NCBI GenBank assembly: GCA_003117195.1
Contig: BDSI01000048.1
Span: forward strand, 1 to 64,000
DNA length: 64,000 nt
Direction: 5' to 3'
Source of the DNA: Eudorina sp. 2006-703-Eu-15
Taxonomy: Eukaryota > Chlorophyta > Chlorophyceae > Chlamydomonadales > Volvocaceae
A program made the position numbers and the translations under genes. Shown here in pieces: positions 32,585 through 43,539 of this stretch. The notes beneath the pieces were generated by a model. The model did no database searches. It had not been told where the DNA came from and saw only the letters and a program-made list of their open reading frames with translations. The first letter of the stretch is position 1, and the number at the start of each line of letters is the position of its first letter.

Positions 32585-35500
32585 TTATCGGCTGGTTGGT
32601 TCCAATTTCTTCAGAGCCGACGTAAGGCGTGTTGATAGCCGGCTCCTCCAAGCATCGAACGCGGGGTCGGTGTTAACTTGCTCGCGCCGGAGCTTTGTCT
32701 CGGCAGCAAATGCGTCGTCCTCGACGAGCATCCTACGTAACAAGCAGAAAGAACTTTTAGGCGAATGGATAATTTCATTAATGTGATGCACAGGTATTGC
32801 GCCTGAATTGTGCAGTAGGTGTTGCGTTGTCCCTCAAAAGTCCCAAACAGTACTAGGGATTTCTGACCGTTGCTACATCGCACCTTCCAATGTACTTGGC
32901 TGCCTTGCTGTGTGTCGCACGTGGCTCTGGCCGGGTGTGCCGGTTGAGTGAGGGACTTCCGCTGGCACTGAAGCTCCGTGGGTCGCGGCCCTGGATAGAC
33001 ACGACGACAGCGACATGGCGGTCATAAAAAGTTTGCACGTTGGCATGCAACACGATAATACAAGCAGGAGAAAGTCAGATCTCAGCTCTTCCTAAGCGCG
33101 ATACATACGCACGCTTTGAGACGCACCTCTGTTCTGTCGAAAGAGACGTTGCGGGCATCGTGGGCGGCGGTTATCGACCGCTGATATTCCGCCCGAGCGG
33201 CCCGCAGCGCATTGACCTCAGCGTCGAAATCCGATGCCGCTCCCACACTGCCGACACCCGCGCCTGCCATGCTGCCGGCACGGGGACTGCTTGTGGACGT
33301 CGAGTAAAAGGCACCCACAGGCACAGGCGGCGACAGCGCCACCCCATCAGCGTCTATTGACGGCACCTGAAGCGAAGAGGTTGTCAAGCAATGCAGTGAG
33401 CATTTTAGGTCGACCGGTGAACCAACGCTGTCCAAGCGTGTGATAGTAGCCTATCCAATGGTTTTAGAAAGGACTTCTTGCGACAAGCAACAGCGTGCAA
33501 TGGCGCCTGCGCTCATGCAGTCGGAACCCGGAGGCGTTGTTATCGGGCACGCCAGGGGACCCCACCATCAATCCAAAGCATGACGCATGCGGTCGCTGCT
33601 TGCAAGGAAGCCACGACGCACGATCTAGTCGGGGTCGAGGCGACACAGCAGCGAATGGTGGTGCAGCACGATGTACACACCAGGGGCGAGGACGCGTCTT
33701 CCGGCTGTCGGGAGCGAGGCGCAAGAGGAGACGGCGCGATGATGTTGTGCGCCGCTAGCTGATGCCGCAGCGCGCGAGCCTCACGATACGCCGAATCCAG
33801 CTCCGCCTGAGGAGGCAAGATGACAAGCATGAGTGTTTCAGGAGGTTCCGGATTACAACAGTATACACTGGGGGGGGGGGTCGTCTAATGGGCAAGACAC
33901 TGGCATTCTGTCCAGAGATCGGCGGTCCGAATCCCCGTCCCCTCACCGCCGTGTGATTAGGCGGGTCTGGCGCGGTTTCCAGGAGAGGCGCGCTGGTGAC
34001 CTGGTGTGGTGGCCGGTATGGCTGCATGACCCCCCCCCCGCGGGTGATGGAGGATGGGTGCGCAGTCCTTGGTAGGGTAGGTTGATGAGACGAGGCACCT
34101 ACGTGCTATCTGGACCCGTTGGAACACCCGGTCGGGATACGGATCCACCTTGTAACGGTTACATTACAGTATACACCCGGTCGAGACTTGGTCCACCTTG
34201 AAACGATTACTACTAGTGTACAGGAACATGCAGCATAGGCCCGACGCAAGGCCACCCTCAGGCATGCATGAAATGAATGCGTCACGATCGCGGCCTCAGC
34301 GATGCGCATGGATGCTTGATACCCTAGTTGTGTGCACATGTGCTTCAAAATTTGAGAATGGATCCCCATGCCCTGCCTCGTCCTTTTGACAGACTCTGCG
34401 CCCGTGGCCGGACCTGTTTTTCGTACAGCTCTGCCTTGAACATGGCTGCGGCATCACGCAGTGCCCGCTCCAGCTCGGCACGTCGCCGGGTCTCGGCCTC
34501 GTGCAGCGATTGAAGCTCCTCCACCTGCACAATGAATGACGAGACGGGGAGAGACCGGGAGGTAGGGACTCATCCGAAACACGAATGAACACTCCGCGCC
34601 CAACCGTACGGCCAGCCGTTAAAGCATAAGCTGACGCAATTCAGACACGCAGAGGTCTTGCTCCGAATGCACTGTGGCATGAAACTTGTAACGGCAGCCC
34701 AAGCAAACTCTATCCTCAATGTCTGCCTGACCCAGCGTGTGTTTGCTTGGCGGGGAATTCCCGCAATGCCCGTACACCTGCCAGAGGTTCTGACGGTCCC
34801 AATCCATAATATCATCAGATGTCGAGCATGGTATTTCGCCGCGACGGGACCCCACCTGCCGGGTCAGCTCGGTCCGCTGGACCTCCCGCCGGCCTTCTTT
34901 CCCGGCCATATCCGCCAGCCGGCTGCTGATGGTGGCCACCTTCGCATCCAGCTCGTCCTGGGTGATCCAGGTTGGGAAGGTCGGTTCGGTCAAAAAATGT
35001 CGGGATCACATGTCAGCTGAATGAACGACCGAATGGTGGTCACAGCAGATCACCACAGCGGAATCATCGGTAATGTCGGGTCATGACTGTATGGTACTGC
35101 AAACATGCGGCAAGGCAGCTTGGAACGGGGCGCCGCGATGCACGCCGCCGAGCCGCAGAACGTTGATGCTTGGCACCGCGGCACGCACCGAGCCTTGGCT
35201 GCATCCCCTACTGGCCTTCTATGGCATGCGCTCCCCCCTCTCCCCCCACACACAACCGTTCTGGGTTCACCGAAATCCATGCCCACAGGTAAAAAACCAC
35301 ATAAGCAGCGTAATGTGATCCTTTCGCACAACCACCGACCGACCTTGGGCAGTCTGGGCGAACATACCTAAATGTGATACGTGATCTGGTCGGCCAGATG
35401 CGGTCTAATCGAGGAAAGCATGTTACAGCGGACCAGCGTGTCACTGGGCGACAGCCGGGGCCCCCTCAACACGCTCTGCAAAAAGTAAGCCCGCGCCACC

Positions 35501-38500
35501 ACGGGTTCGGAGCGGTTTGGTTTTCCCTTGTCAACCCTTGCATCCCTCGTACCTGCAGGGCGCGGTACCGTGCCGCCGCCTCCTCCTGCGCCGCCGCAAG
35601 CCTGCTGTTCCAGGATGCGGCGATGAGCTCCCGTTCCGCAAGCGACTTTGCGGTCAGGTCGTCCAGTCGCTCCTTCCACTGGTTGTCAATCTCCAGCTCC
35701 CGCGCAGCGGCCTTGCGCTTGAGATCCTCTGCGGCAGGGCGGATGCAGGAGAGGAACATGACGGCGGCAGATCTACTTTACAGCCTCCTGGCTGGCTAAG
35801 GGGTCACGGCGGCACGAGACCCGCTGACCGCCAGTCGGCCGGTCTATTGTGCGACCCAAATCAGCCGTTCATAACATGTAAGAATTCCCTCCGCCCGATG
35901 TGGCATGAACGGTGACGACGGGTGCAACACTCAAGGCACGGCCACAATTACAACGAGTGCATCATTCGAGACAACGGGCACATGGCCTCCAAACAGCACC
36001 GTGCCCGCATCCCGGTCCCAGCACCAGCCAATTACACGTCCCTTGCTGTACACACCCAATTTCTTGCGGTACTTGGCCTCCAACTCCGCCATCCGGTTCG
36101 CCCAACTGCTCTCCGCCGCGGCACGCTCTTCCGCCCATTTCGCCCGCGCCTCCTCCACGAGCCGAGACGCCGCCGTTTCCATCTCCTTGAGCCGCTTTGC
36201 TGTGCTGCGCTCCAGGGAAGTGCGTTCCGCGGCCACCGCGTTCTCCAGCGCTGCCCGCTCCGAAATCGCCGACTTCTCCATCACAGCGCGTTCCAGTGCG
36301 GTCGACTTTTCAAGCGCCTCCCGCTCCGCGGCCGCACGGGAGGTGGCCTCCTCCAGCGCCGACTCCAGACTCCGGCGGGTCTCCTCCAGCCGCGCGGACC
36401 AGCTGGACTCCAGCTCGGCACGCTGCGCCAGCAGCTGCGCCTCCCAATGCGCCCTGTCAGACTCGTGCAGGCGCTGCTCATCCGACAAGCGGGTGCCTGG
36501 ACAAGCATGGGCAGGGTTCAGGGAAAACATGAGAAGAGGAGCCGTCACGGCACGATCTGTGCGCCACTTCTACGCGCCGGTAGTCCAACTGCACTTTAAG
36601 GAGCACGTTCCATGTGAGAGGCCGCGCCAGCAGGCGCAACGGACGGGTTGGGCGCAGCAGCAGGTTCGCGCACGCGCTGCTGGGGTGTTGCAGGGCGCAG
36701 AGCGGGCCATCTTCCATAAGGGATGGGAACCGCGTGGGCACCAGGAAGGAGCCAATCAGCTGGCAACTACCCGAGCCGAAGGTGCAAACTCCCTCATCCC
36801 GTCCCCGTCGCAACCGTGACATGGGCGAGATGGAAGCCGCTGATGCACCACGAACATGACTATCCCGACGAGCTGGCTCGTGTGATGTCCGGGCATCCCC
36901 TGTCCTATCACCACCTTAGCGCGTACTCACGCCAGAGCTGCTCGAGCTCCACCACCTTGGCCTGCCAGGCCACGTCTGTCTCCCGAATGCGGCGCTCCCA
37001 CTCCATGGCCTCCTCCGCGAACTTGCGCTCGCAGGCGGTCATGCCGTCACGCAGCCGCTTCTCCCAATGCTGCTCAACCTCCTGCAGTGCAGACCGCGTT
37101 GACGGCCACAAGAGTGGGATCCATGGAGGAGCGGACCGCAACCCCGCACTGTTGGGGATCCACGGCGCCGCCGGCCCAACAAAGACGACCCGCCGCACGT
37201 GACGGTTGAGTCGCCCAGGCGTTCCCGCCCGCACAGCTGGCCTACCCAACAGCCTAAGTATTAGCAAAGAACGAGTTGCGTTCCAGGCAGTTGAACAGGA
37301 CTTGAACAAGCGGGCGCAACCCCGTGTATGTGCCCCTTCAGCCAAACCCCCGTGAACTCCTGCCCACCTGCATGCGGCTGATCCAGCTCCGCTCTATGGC
37401 CTCTTCCTTCGTCTGCCATGTCACGTCCAGGTCCCTCAGCTTCCTCTCAGCCTCCTGAGCATCAGTGCCCAGTCACCAACGGGAACGCAAGCCATGTTCA
37501 GAACGGCACAAGTCAACACGGCAAGCCGCGTGTAGCGCATGCGATGCTGGCATCGTGGGGTTGGTGCCAGACCGAGCGCCTCCCAAACTGGCCCATGCAT
37601 CTTCCCCAGACGTGACCGGTTCGCAACGCTAGTGCGCTCATGTAGCACTAAGCCCATGGCCCGCGGAAGGGCGTGTGGCAAGTTGACCGACCTAACCGGA
37701 TTGAACCCTCGCATCACGATAGCCGGGCAGCCCACACGCGGCCATACGGCCGCTTGTGAAGGAGCGCCCTCTAATCTCTCCATTAATCGAATGCCCCGCC
37801 CCAATGTGCCTCACCCGCAGCTTGGCCTCGTGCTCTGCCACCACCTTATCGACCTTGCGGCTCCAGTCCACCTCAATGGCGGATTTTTCCTTGTCGGACA
37901 GTTCTATGGACTGTGGCGGGGGCGACGGGCAGCCGGGGGGCGGGCCTTGGAGGATGGGTTTGCGGGCGCCAACCGCAACCAACCTTTGGGTGCGGCAACC
38001 GCATGGCCTTCGCCCGCAGGGGCAGGGGAAACATTCATGACCAGCCCGCACATCCCACCGCACACTGTGCAAGGCCGGTTAGGCGCCCACACCCTCCTCC
38101 GACCCCGAGGAGGAAGCGCACCTGGACAGCGCGCACCGTCTCCCTTTTGGCCGCGTCCGCCAGGTTCTTAGCCAGTTCCAGCTGGTGCTCCAGATCCTGC
38201 AATGCAGACCAGCACAAGGCACTACCCCTCGGCCCCATCGAACCTGGGACGTCGAATTGCTTAGTATAGGCTGCCGCGCAGGGAATCGGGGGCATGGAGG
38301 CACCCAGGCCCATTTGGGACGAGGCTGCTGCCCACCAGCGCGGTAGTACGGCGTTCGTTTTAGATATGTGAGCGCCGCGGACACGCATGCGTCACACATG
38401 ACGGATTGCATCTCAGACAGCCGCCGCATCCGTGCTGACATAGCATTTCGGACCATGCCTGTCCAGCGCAGTTTGCGGCCTACATCGGAAACCCGTTCGA

Positions 38501-40620
38501 CCGAACGACAGGCCCACACGGATGCACCTGTTTGTCCTGAATGAGCTGCTTGTTCTTGGCAGTCAGGTCGCGGATAAGCCGCTCCGTCTCCTCCCTGTCC
38601 AACTCCAGAGTAGCCAGCTGCGTGGGGTTGCAAGCAAGTCGCGCACAGCATGACACTGTGCGTGGGATGAGGCGCCTACGAGCTCTCTGGGCCCGTTGGA
38701 ACGCTCGGGCGGGACTAAGTGTCCACTATGGAACGGTTACATTATCATTAAACTGCGCGTATGACCCATATCAGACACCCATCTACTTATACGCCATCAT
38801 GAATAGCTGTGGCGCCAGGGGCGACTCCCATGTCAGTCGCAGCATGCCAGGCCGAATTCAAAGACGATCAGCGCGAAAACGATCTGTGCTCCACCCACCT
38901 TCGACCGCGAGTCGCGCAGCATCTTTTCCACCTCGGCTGCGTGTTCCTTCACGCTTTCAATCTCCTCCTGGAGCGACGTGATTTGGCGTTCCTTCTCGCG
39001 TATCCGAGTAGCCGCCGAAGTGCCCTCCACTTGAGCCTGCTGTCTGTACTCCTCGAGCTCGACCTCGAGGCTGACCGCCTTGCCCTGCGCGGGAGCAACA
39101 GGTGCACACTGGTCATTTCGCAAACGGCATAATAGTATGGCGTAATCTCATGGCCGTGTCCGCCCGCCCTTTTGTTGCCAGCTCAGGACATCCCTTCCCT
39201 ACTGTGGCCATATTGTTGTGCCCCTTTGGATCCCGAGGCCACTGGCGTCCAAAACCGCCCGAACAAATGAGTAATGCTATTGTTGCTGTCGTTTTCGTTG
39301 GATAATGATAAACCATAAGATGAACGCGAACGACACGATGCACGGTCCCCGCAGCGCAGGGCGTCTTGCCCTGACGCGTCGCCGGCAGCCGCCCCGGTCC
39401 CTTCAACACCGTGAGAGCGAATTGGTATCTGCGGAATTAGACAATGTGTCGTCCCACCTGCAGGTCTTTCGTCTGCTTCGATGCCTGCTGCAGCTGCTCC
39501 TGCAGCGCTTGAACCTGTTGCTCCGCCTGGCGTAACTGCGCCGCTTGCTCCTCACACACCTGAATACCCGCGGCCAGGCCATTGACACGACACAATCCAG
39601 GCACGGAGGTAATTCACCATGGGCAGAGTCCCACATGTTCAGCTTTTCGTTGCCCGTTGCAACGTTCATTCATTCATGTTCAGCAGGCTCATTGATCCCT
39701 CAGACTGACAGTCGAGATGCTGCAAGATGCTTCCGCGTCCCCGTCTGATGGACAACGGCCGGTCAGAGTGAACAGAGTAGCAGTGCAGGATGCGCTCAGA
39801 CTATCAATAGCAGTCAAGGTGATGATCGATGGTGACTACCCTTTGTTGCGCCCTCCGTTGCAGTGCTGAGCCCCACCCGGTTGGCCTCCTCCCGTATAGC
39901 CTGCTCCTCCTGGCGACTCGCTGACAATTCCTGCTGCAGCTGCTCAATGGCTACCTGCGGGGCAACGTGTGGACGAGGACGCCGCACACTTACCGCCAAG
40001 GTCAGGCTAAATGTATGCTTGCATTTTAATAGCTGTATATACTACAGGGGTTCCTTGGCCCCATTCAAGTAGTTCCGGTCACGGTGGGCCAGTTCACGGG
40101 GTTTAGTCTCGAACACAGGGGTGACCGTCCGCGTACCGGTCATGCCACCAGCGAGGTTCAAAGCCCGAGGCGATATGGGCGTTGCCCATCAGGTAAGGCA
40201 GTTGCTGATTTGGGTCTATGGCTGGTTCTCTCGCCCCATTTGTACGTGCCCCATCAGGTGGCTGCTACGGCACGCTCGTCCATGGCTTAGTAACCGCTGT
40301 GCTTCCGCGTCCACGTCAAGACGGCCCGGTCCGAAATCGCATCGAGATACTGGTGGTTCCTGTCAACTATATGCCCTGTAGCGCACCTTGGTCTTGTACA
40401 AGAGCTTTCCGCGCTCCTCCTGTGGTCCGCTCGCCGATACCAATATCAGTACAACCCACAAATACATACCGGGCTGTCGGTCAGTGTCTGCAATACAATT
40501 TTGGCAAGTCCCGACATGGCAACTCACAAGCTCCGCGTTGGCCTGCTTAAGTTCCGCTTCCTTTTGCTTCAGCTGGCTCTGCAGCTCCCGCTCCCGAGTG
40601 CTGCCGCCAATCGTGGACAT
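32585..40620 (-). CDS. Coiled-coil protein with 11-residue (hendecad) and Trp-marked repeats
   Basis: About 760 residues from 16 short exons: 40528-40620 (MSTIGGSTRERELQ), 39840-39954, 39458-39559, 38899-39084, 38528-38617, 38122-38196, 37815-37903, 37368-37454, 36931-37081, 36056-36496, 35553-35728, 34856-34957, 34414-34524, about 33740-33809 (donor unclear), 33127-33366, 32585-32732. Almost the whole protein is Glu/Lys/Arg/Gln-rich helix. The N-terminal third looks like ordinary heptad coiled coil. The centre has W-x-x-(R/K)-(L/M/V) motifs (WISRM, WEKRL, WERRI, WSARL, WANRM, WKERL, WNSRL, WRSRL), many spaced 11 or 22 residues apart, and four exact 11-residue repeats at 36189-36320. A Ser/Pro/Gly-rich break (33127-33366) precedes the C-terminal helix. 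I do not recognise the family; a cytoskeletal, basal-body or flagellar role is only a guess from composition. Confidence 0.8.
33872..34165 (+). repeat. tRNA-headed dispersed element (SINE-like), longest copy
   Basis: The head resembles a tRNA: an A-box-like GTCTAATGGGCAAGACA, an anticodon-arm-like CTGG...CCAG with an 8-base loop, and a B-box-like GGTCCGAATCC. The stems are imperfect, so it is not a functional tRNA. The body ends in CCCGTTGGAACACCCGGTCG then CCACCTTGTAACGGTTAC. Related tails occur at 34166-34206, 38675-38750, 15958-16022 and 49691-49950 (inverted). It lies in an intron of the coiled-coil gene. Chlamydomonas carries tRNA-derived SINEs, which is the most likely class. Confidence 0.6.
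34166..34206 (+). repeat. Second tandem tail of the SINE-like element
   Basis: ACACCCGGTCGAGACTTGGT followed by CCACCTTGAAACGATTAC repeats the preceding tail (ACACCCGGTCGGGATACGGA, CCACCTTGTAACGGTTAC) directly after it. Confidence 0.7.
36189..36353 (-). repeat. 33-bp coding repeats (11-residue units)
   Basis: Within exon 36056-36496 the translation runs EEATSRAAAER, EALEKSTALER, AVMEKSAISER, AALENAVAAER, TSLERSTAKRL. Four units (36189-36320) align without gaps; a fifth, more diverged unit precedes them (36321-36353). The pattern is x-x-(L/M)-E-(K/N/R)-(S/A)-x-(A/I)-x-E-R. Confidence 0.9.
38675..38750 (+). repeat. SINE-like element, 3' fragment
   Basis: GGGCCCGTTGGAACGCTCGG, GGGACTAAGTGTCC and GGAACGGTTACATTA match the tail at 34062-34165. 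It sits in coiled-coil-gene intron 38618-38898 and lacks the tRNA-like head. Confidence 0.75.
40262..40350 (+). other. tRNA-like box pair (possible pol III relic)
   Basis: An A-box-like TGGCTTAGTAACCG is followed about 45 bp later by a B-box-like GGTCCGAAATCGC, in a coiled-coil-gene intron. No cloverleaf could be drawn, so at most it is a degraded tRNA-derived element. Confidence 0.25.
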
Positions 40621-41074
40621 AGTTTCATCTAAACATACCCTTTTTAATCCCGGCGCAAGTCTGGCGCCCGAAGCGCAGCTTACGCAGGTCAACGATAGTG
40701 GGTCGTTATGTTCGTCTCCCTAGGTTAACTCTTTTTACAAAAACACGATTCTTAAACACAAGATTAACCGATGCAAGAGTACAAACCGTGATGGGCAGAG
40801 ACCAAGTTGACTGCAAAATACAAGGCAACAATCAGTCGACACTTCATATAAAATTGCTGCAAGGTATCAAGTATTTGTGCGATGTACATGCTATTCAATG
40901 TGTAATCGCTCCACAAAGATTGCACTCGAACGACGACGACCGTTACTTTGGACGAGTCACTTTACAAATTCCGTGCGACGATTCAGTCCAATCAAGTGTG
41001 CACGAGATCCTGCTCTTCAGCTCCTTGGATTGCTTTCAGCAGGAGACGTCAGATGACAACAAATTACCTTTAGT
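40621..41074. promoter_or_regulatory. Shared divergent promoter, coiled-coil gene (-) and RABF1 (+)
   Basis: 454 bp between the two start codons, AT-richer than the flanking exons. Both promoters and 5' leaders must fit here. No discrete element was identified. Confidence 0.6.
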
Positions 41075-43539
41075 ATGGGGTCCTGTGCCTCGACGTCCCG
41101 ATATGCTGTCGCAGGTGGGCAACCCGCAACCTAATAATTCGAAGCCGGGTTGCCAGTAAAAACTGTCAAACCGCATTTCGCAGAGGCGCAATCTGTTCCC
41201 ACCCTCACGGGCCTTCCAGTGAACGAACCAGCAGTGAACAGCGGGAGCTTGGGCCTGCCATCGCGAGTGAAGCTTGTGCTTTTGGGCGATTCGGTACGCG
41301 TGGTAATACCCTTAGAAAGGGTTAACACGTCAGCCCCGCCCCACACTGGGTCACTGGCGGTGCCGACTCCCCCAAACGCCCCTTGCGTGCGCTGTTCAGA
41401 TGTCCTGCATGTTGCATCCGGCCGCGACGGAAGCCAACGACACGGATTGGTTCTGCTGTGCATCGCATATGAGGCCTGAAGCGGCTGTATGTATATTTGC
41501 ACAGCGGGAGGCACAGCCATTAGGAACCCTTTGGGTGCCCAATTTTCACCCGCCTTCTTCTGGCCGCGCGACGAGCGCGCGTTGGTGGGGCTCCCCAAAC
41601 CCCACACCTTCGTGCGCAGGGCGTGGGCAAGTCCTGCCTAGCACTCCGCTTCACACGGGGCTGGTTTGACCCGGGCTGCAAGGCCACTGTGGGTGCGGCC
41701 TTCAGCTGCGCGACGGTGACAGTGCCCGGCAGCGGCGCGACCTGCAAGCTGGAGATCTGGTGGGTGAGGGCGGGCCAGGGAGGGAGGCGGATGCTCACGC
41801 CAAGAGGAGGACCGGGGCAACCCACGAGGGCGCCGGGGACAGCAGAGTGGCGGGCCGTAGGCCGTAGGCTGCGTTGGACCTCCGATGACCGCACGGCCAC
41901 ACGAAGCCTCGACTCGGAGTTGACTCGGCGCGGCACACTGACAAAACAGCGTGACGCACAACCTGGTCTGACGCAGCATCGCGTGCCTTGCCGCTCCCGA
42001 AGCGCTGCGCCACGCGTGTGTGATCGGGTTCAAAATGGGGGTTCAAAAACGAAACCTCGCCCAGAACGAAACTTGGGGTACCGTACCGTATTTGCGCCGC
42101 AAATGTGATTGGAGGCGGCGGCCTCGGCCTTGCCAACACCCCAGCTGTTCCGTGCCAAGCGAACTGGTGCGGGTGCGGGTGAGCGCCCGTGCCATCACCC
42201 TCTCTGGTGGTCTCAACAAGATGCGCGCGAACCCGGGGGGCCGCGCAGGGACACGGCCGGCCAGGAGCGGTACATCTCCCTGGCGCCGCTGTACTACCGG
42301 GGCGCGCACGCGGCGGCAATCGTGTACGACGTGAGCGAACGGAAGACGCTGGCCAAGGCGCAGTTCTGGCTGGAGGAGCTGCGCCGGTTCGCGGGCACCC
42401 GTGTGGGTGAGCGAGCGCAGGGTCCTGCGGGTGAGCGGATGCGGGGCGGCGCGCGGCGTTTTGTTGGCCTGTTGTCTAGGCGCTAGGGTTTGCTACGCCA
42501 GTCAGATCTAAACCCTGGATTTTAGCCTCTACTGGGCATTCCGTGCGATGATGTCAAGGCACCCTCGTCATGTGGGGTTCTAGGGTTTCGTGATCTGGGT
42601 CACCCGAAGCCCTGGGGGCAGGGGCCAGTCGGGTACATGTACGTTTTTTTGCCAGCGTGTGTTGGGTCTGGTCCGCGCTTGCCTTTCCGTGGACCTGGAA
42701 CCCACCAAGCAGCACACACCACACCACACCATGAGCCGCACGGCGAGTCGATGTTGCGACCTGCTGGGCGCGAGCCGGCCAGCAGCCCAGCGTGGCCCCG
42801 CAGTAAGGGCGTCAGGAAGGCCTCACCGTGTGTTTAGCAGGGGGCAAGCGTGGGCATGCACGGTGGGCCCTGTCTTTCATGTTGGTGATTGCCGTCCATT
42901 GCTTGTGAGATGGACGCCCCCATGTACGCTGCCGTATGTCCGGGCGGCCCATCCGTATGTCCCCCGGCCGCCCATTTTCCTACATCTCCCGCGGTCGCAC
43001 AGTGCTGATGCTGGTGGGGAACAAGTCGGATCTGGAGGCGCAACGGCAGGTGACGGAGGAGGAGGGCCGGCAGCTGGCGGACAGGTGCGGGCCGCGGCGG
43101 CGAGAGCTGTGGGAGGTCGGTCCGGTCGGTTTGGGATGCGGGTCATGGATTTGGCTGAAAGCCCTGTCCGCCGGATGGCTGCTGTCCGCATCAGCTACCG
43201 TATGGAGGCGGCACGGCCACGACTGCTGCAGCTGCAGCCTTCAGGTGTGGTCAGGCCTTCAGGTACTGCAATTGACACGCATCGCACAAAGTATAACGCA
43301 CCTCCACGGTCTCCTCAGATTGTGCCGTCCGCCGCTCCTGTGGGCCAACCGGTTTCCCAAGCTTAACGGGATGGGACCGACCCTGTGTGGTGGCGGCTGT
43401 TCGCAGCCTCGGGGCTATGTTCGTGGAGGCGTCAGCCGCCACCGGCGCCAACGTGGCGGAGGTGTTCGAGGGCGTGGCGTCGCGCCTGGCGGGCGGCATG
43501 CCCGTGTCGGTGAACGCGGGCGCGACGGCCGTGTTCTGA
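41075..43539 (+). CDS. RABF1: ARA6/RABF1-type Rab5 GTPase, N-acylated and lacking C-terminal cysteines
   Basis: Endosomal Rab5-family GTPase of the plant-specific ARA6 branch, which is membrane-anchored by N-myristoylation and palmitoylation instead of prenylation. Exons 41075-41114, 41184-41293, 41620-41759, 42249-42406, 43003-43084, 43407-43539 join in frame to 220 residues. The start MGSCAST supplies Gly2 and Cys4. GTPase motifs: P-loop GDSGVGKS (K54), WDTAGQE (Q102, the catalytic Gln, kept), NKSD (156-159), EASA (184-187). [10 protein letters not shown] and [10 protein letters not shown] are typical of ARA6. The protein ends VNAGATAVF with no CC or CxC motif. The short first intron (69 bp) was chosen because it alone keeps phase; the MGxC start agrees with the family. 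Divergent from the coiled-coil gene. Confidence 0.92.

Noticed and set aside
33872..33957. Functional tRNA gene
   Set aside because: The B-box is good, but the anticodon arm has an 8-base loop and a 4-bp stem, and the T stem is mismatched. A tRNA-derived repeat head fits better.
35905..36819. 304-codon + strand Ser/Ala-rich open frame
   Set aside because: Antisense of the 441-bp coiled-coil exon (36056-36496); its Ser/Ala/Arg composition is the complement of Glu/Ala/Arg codons.
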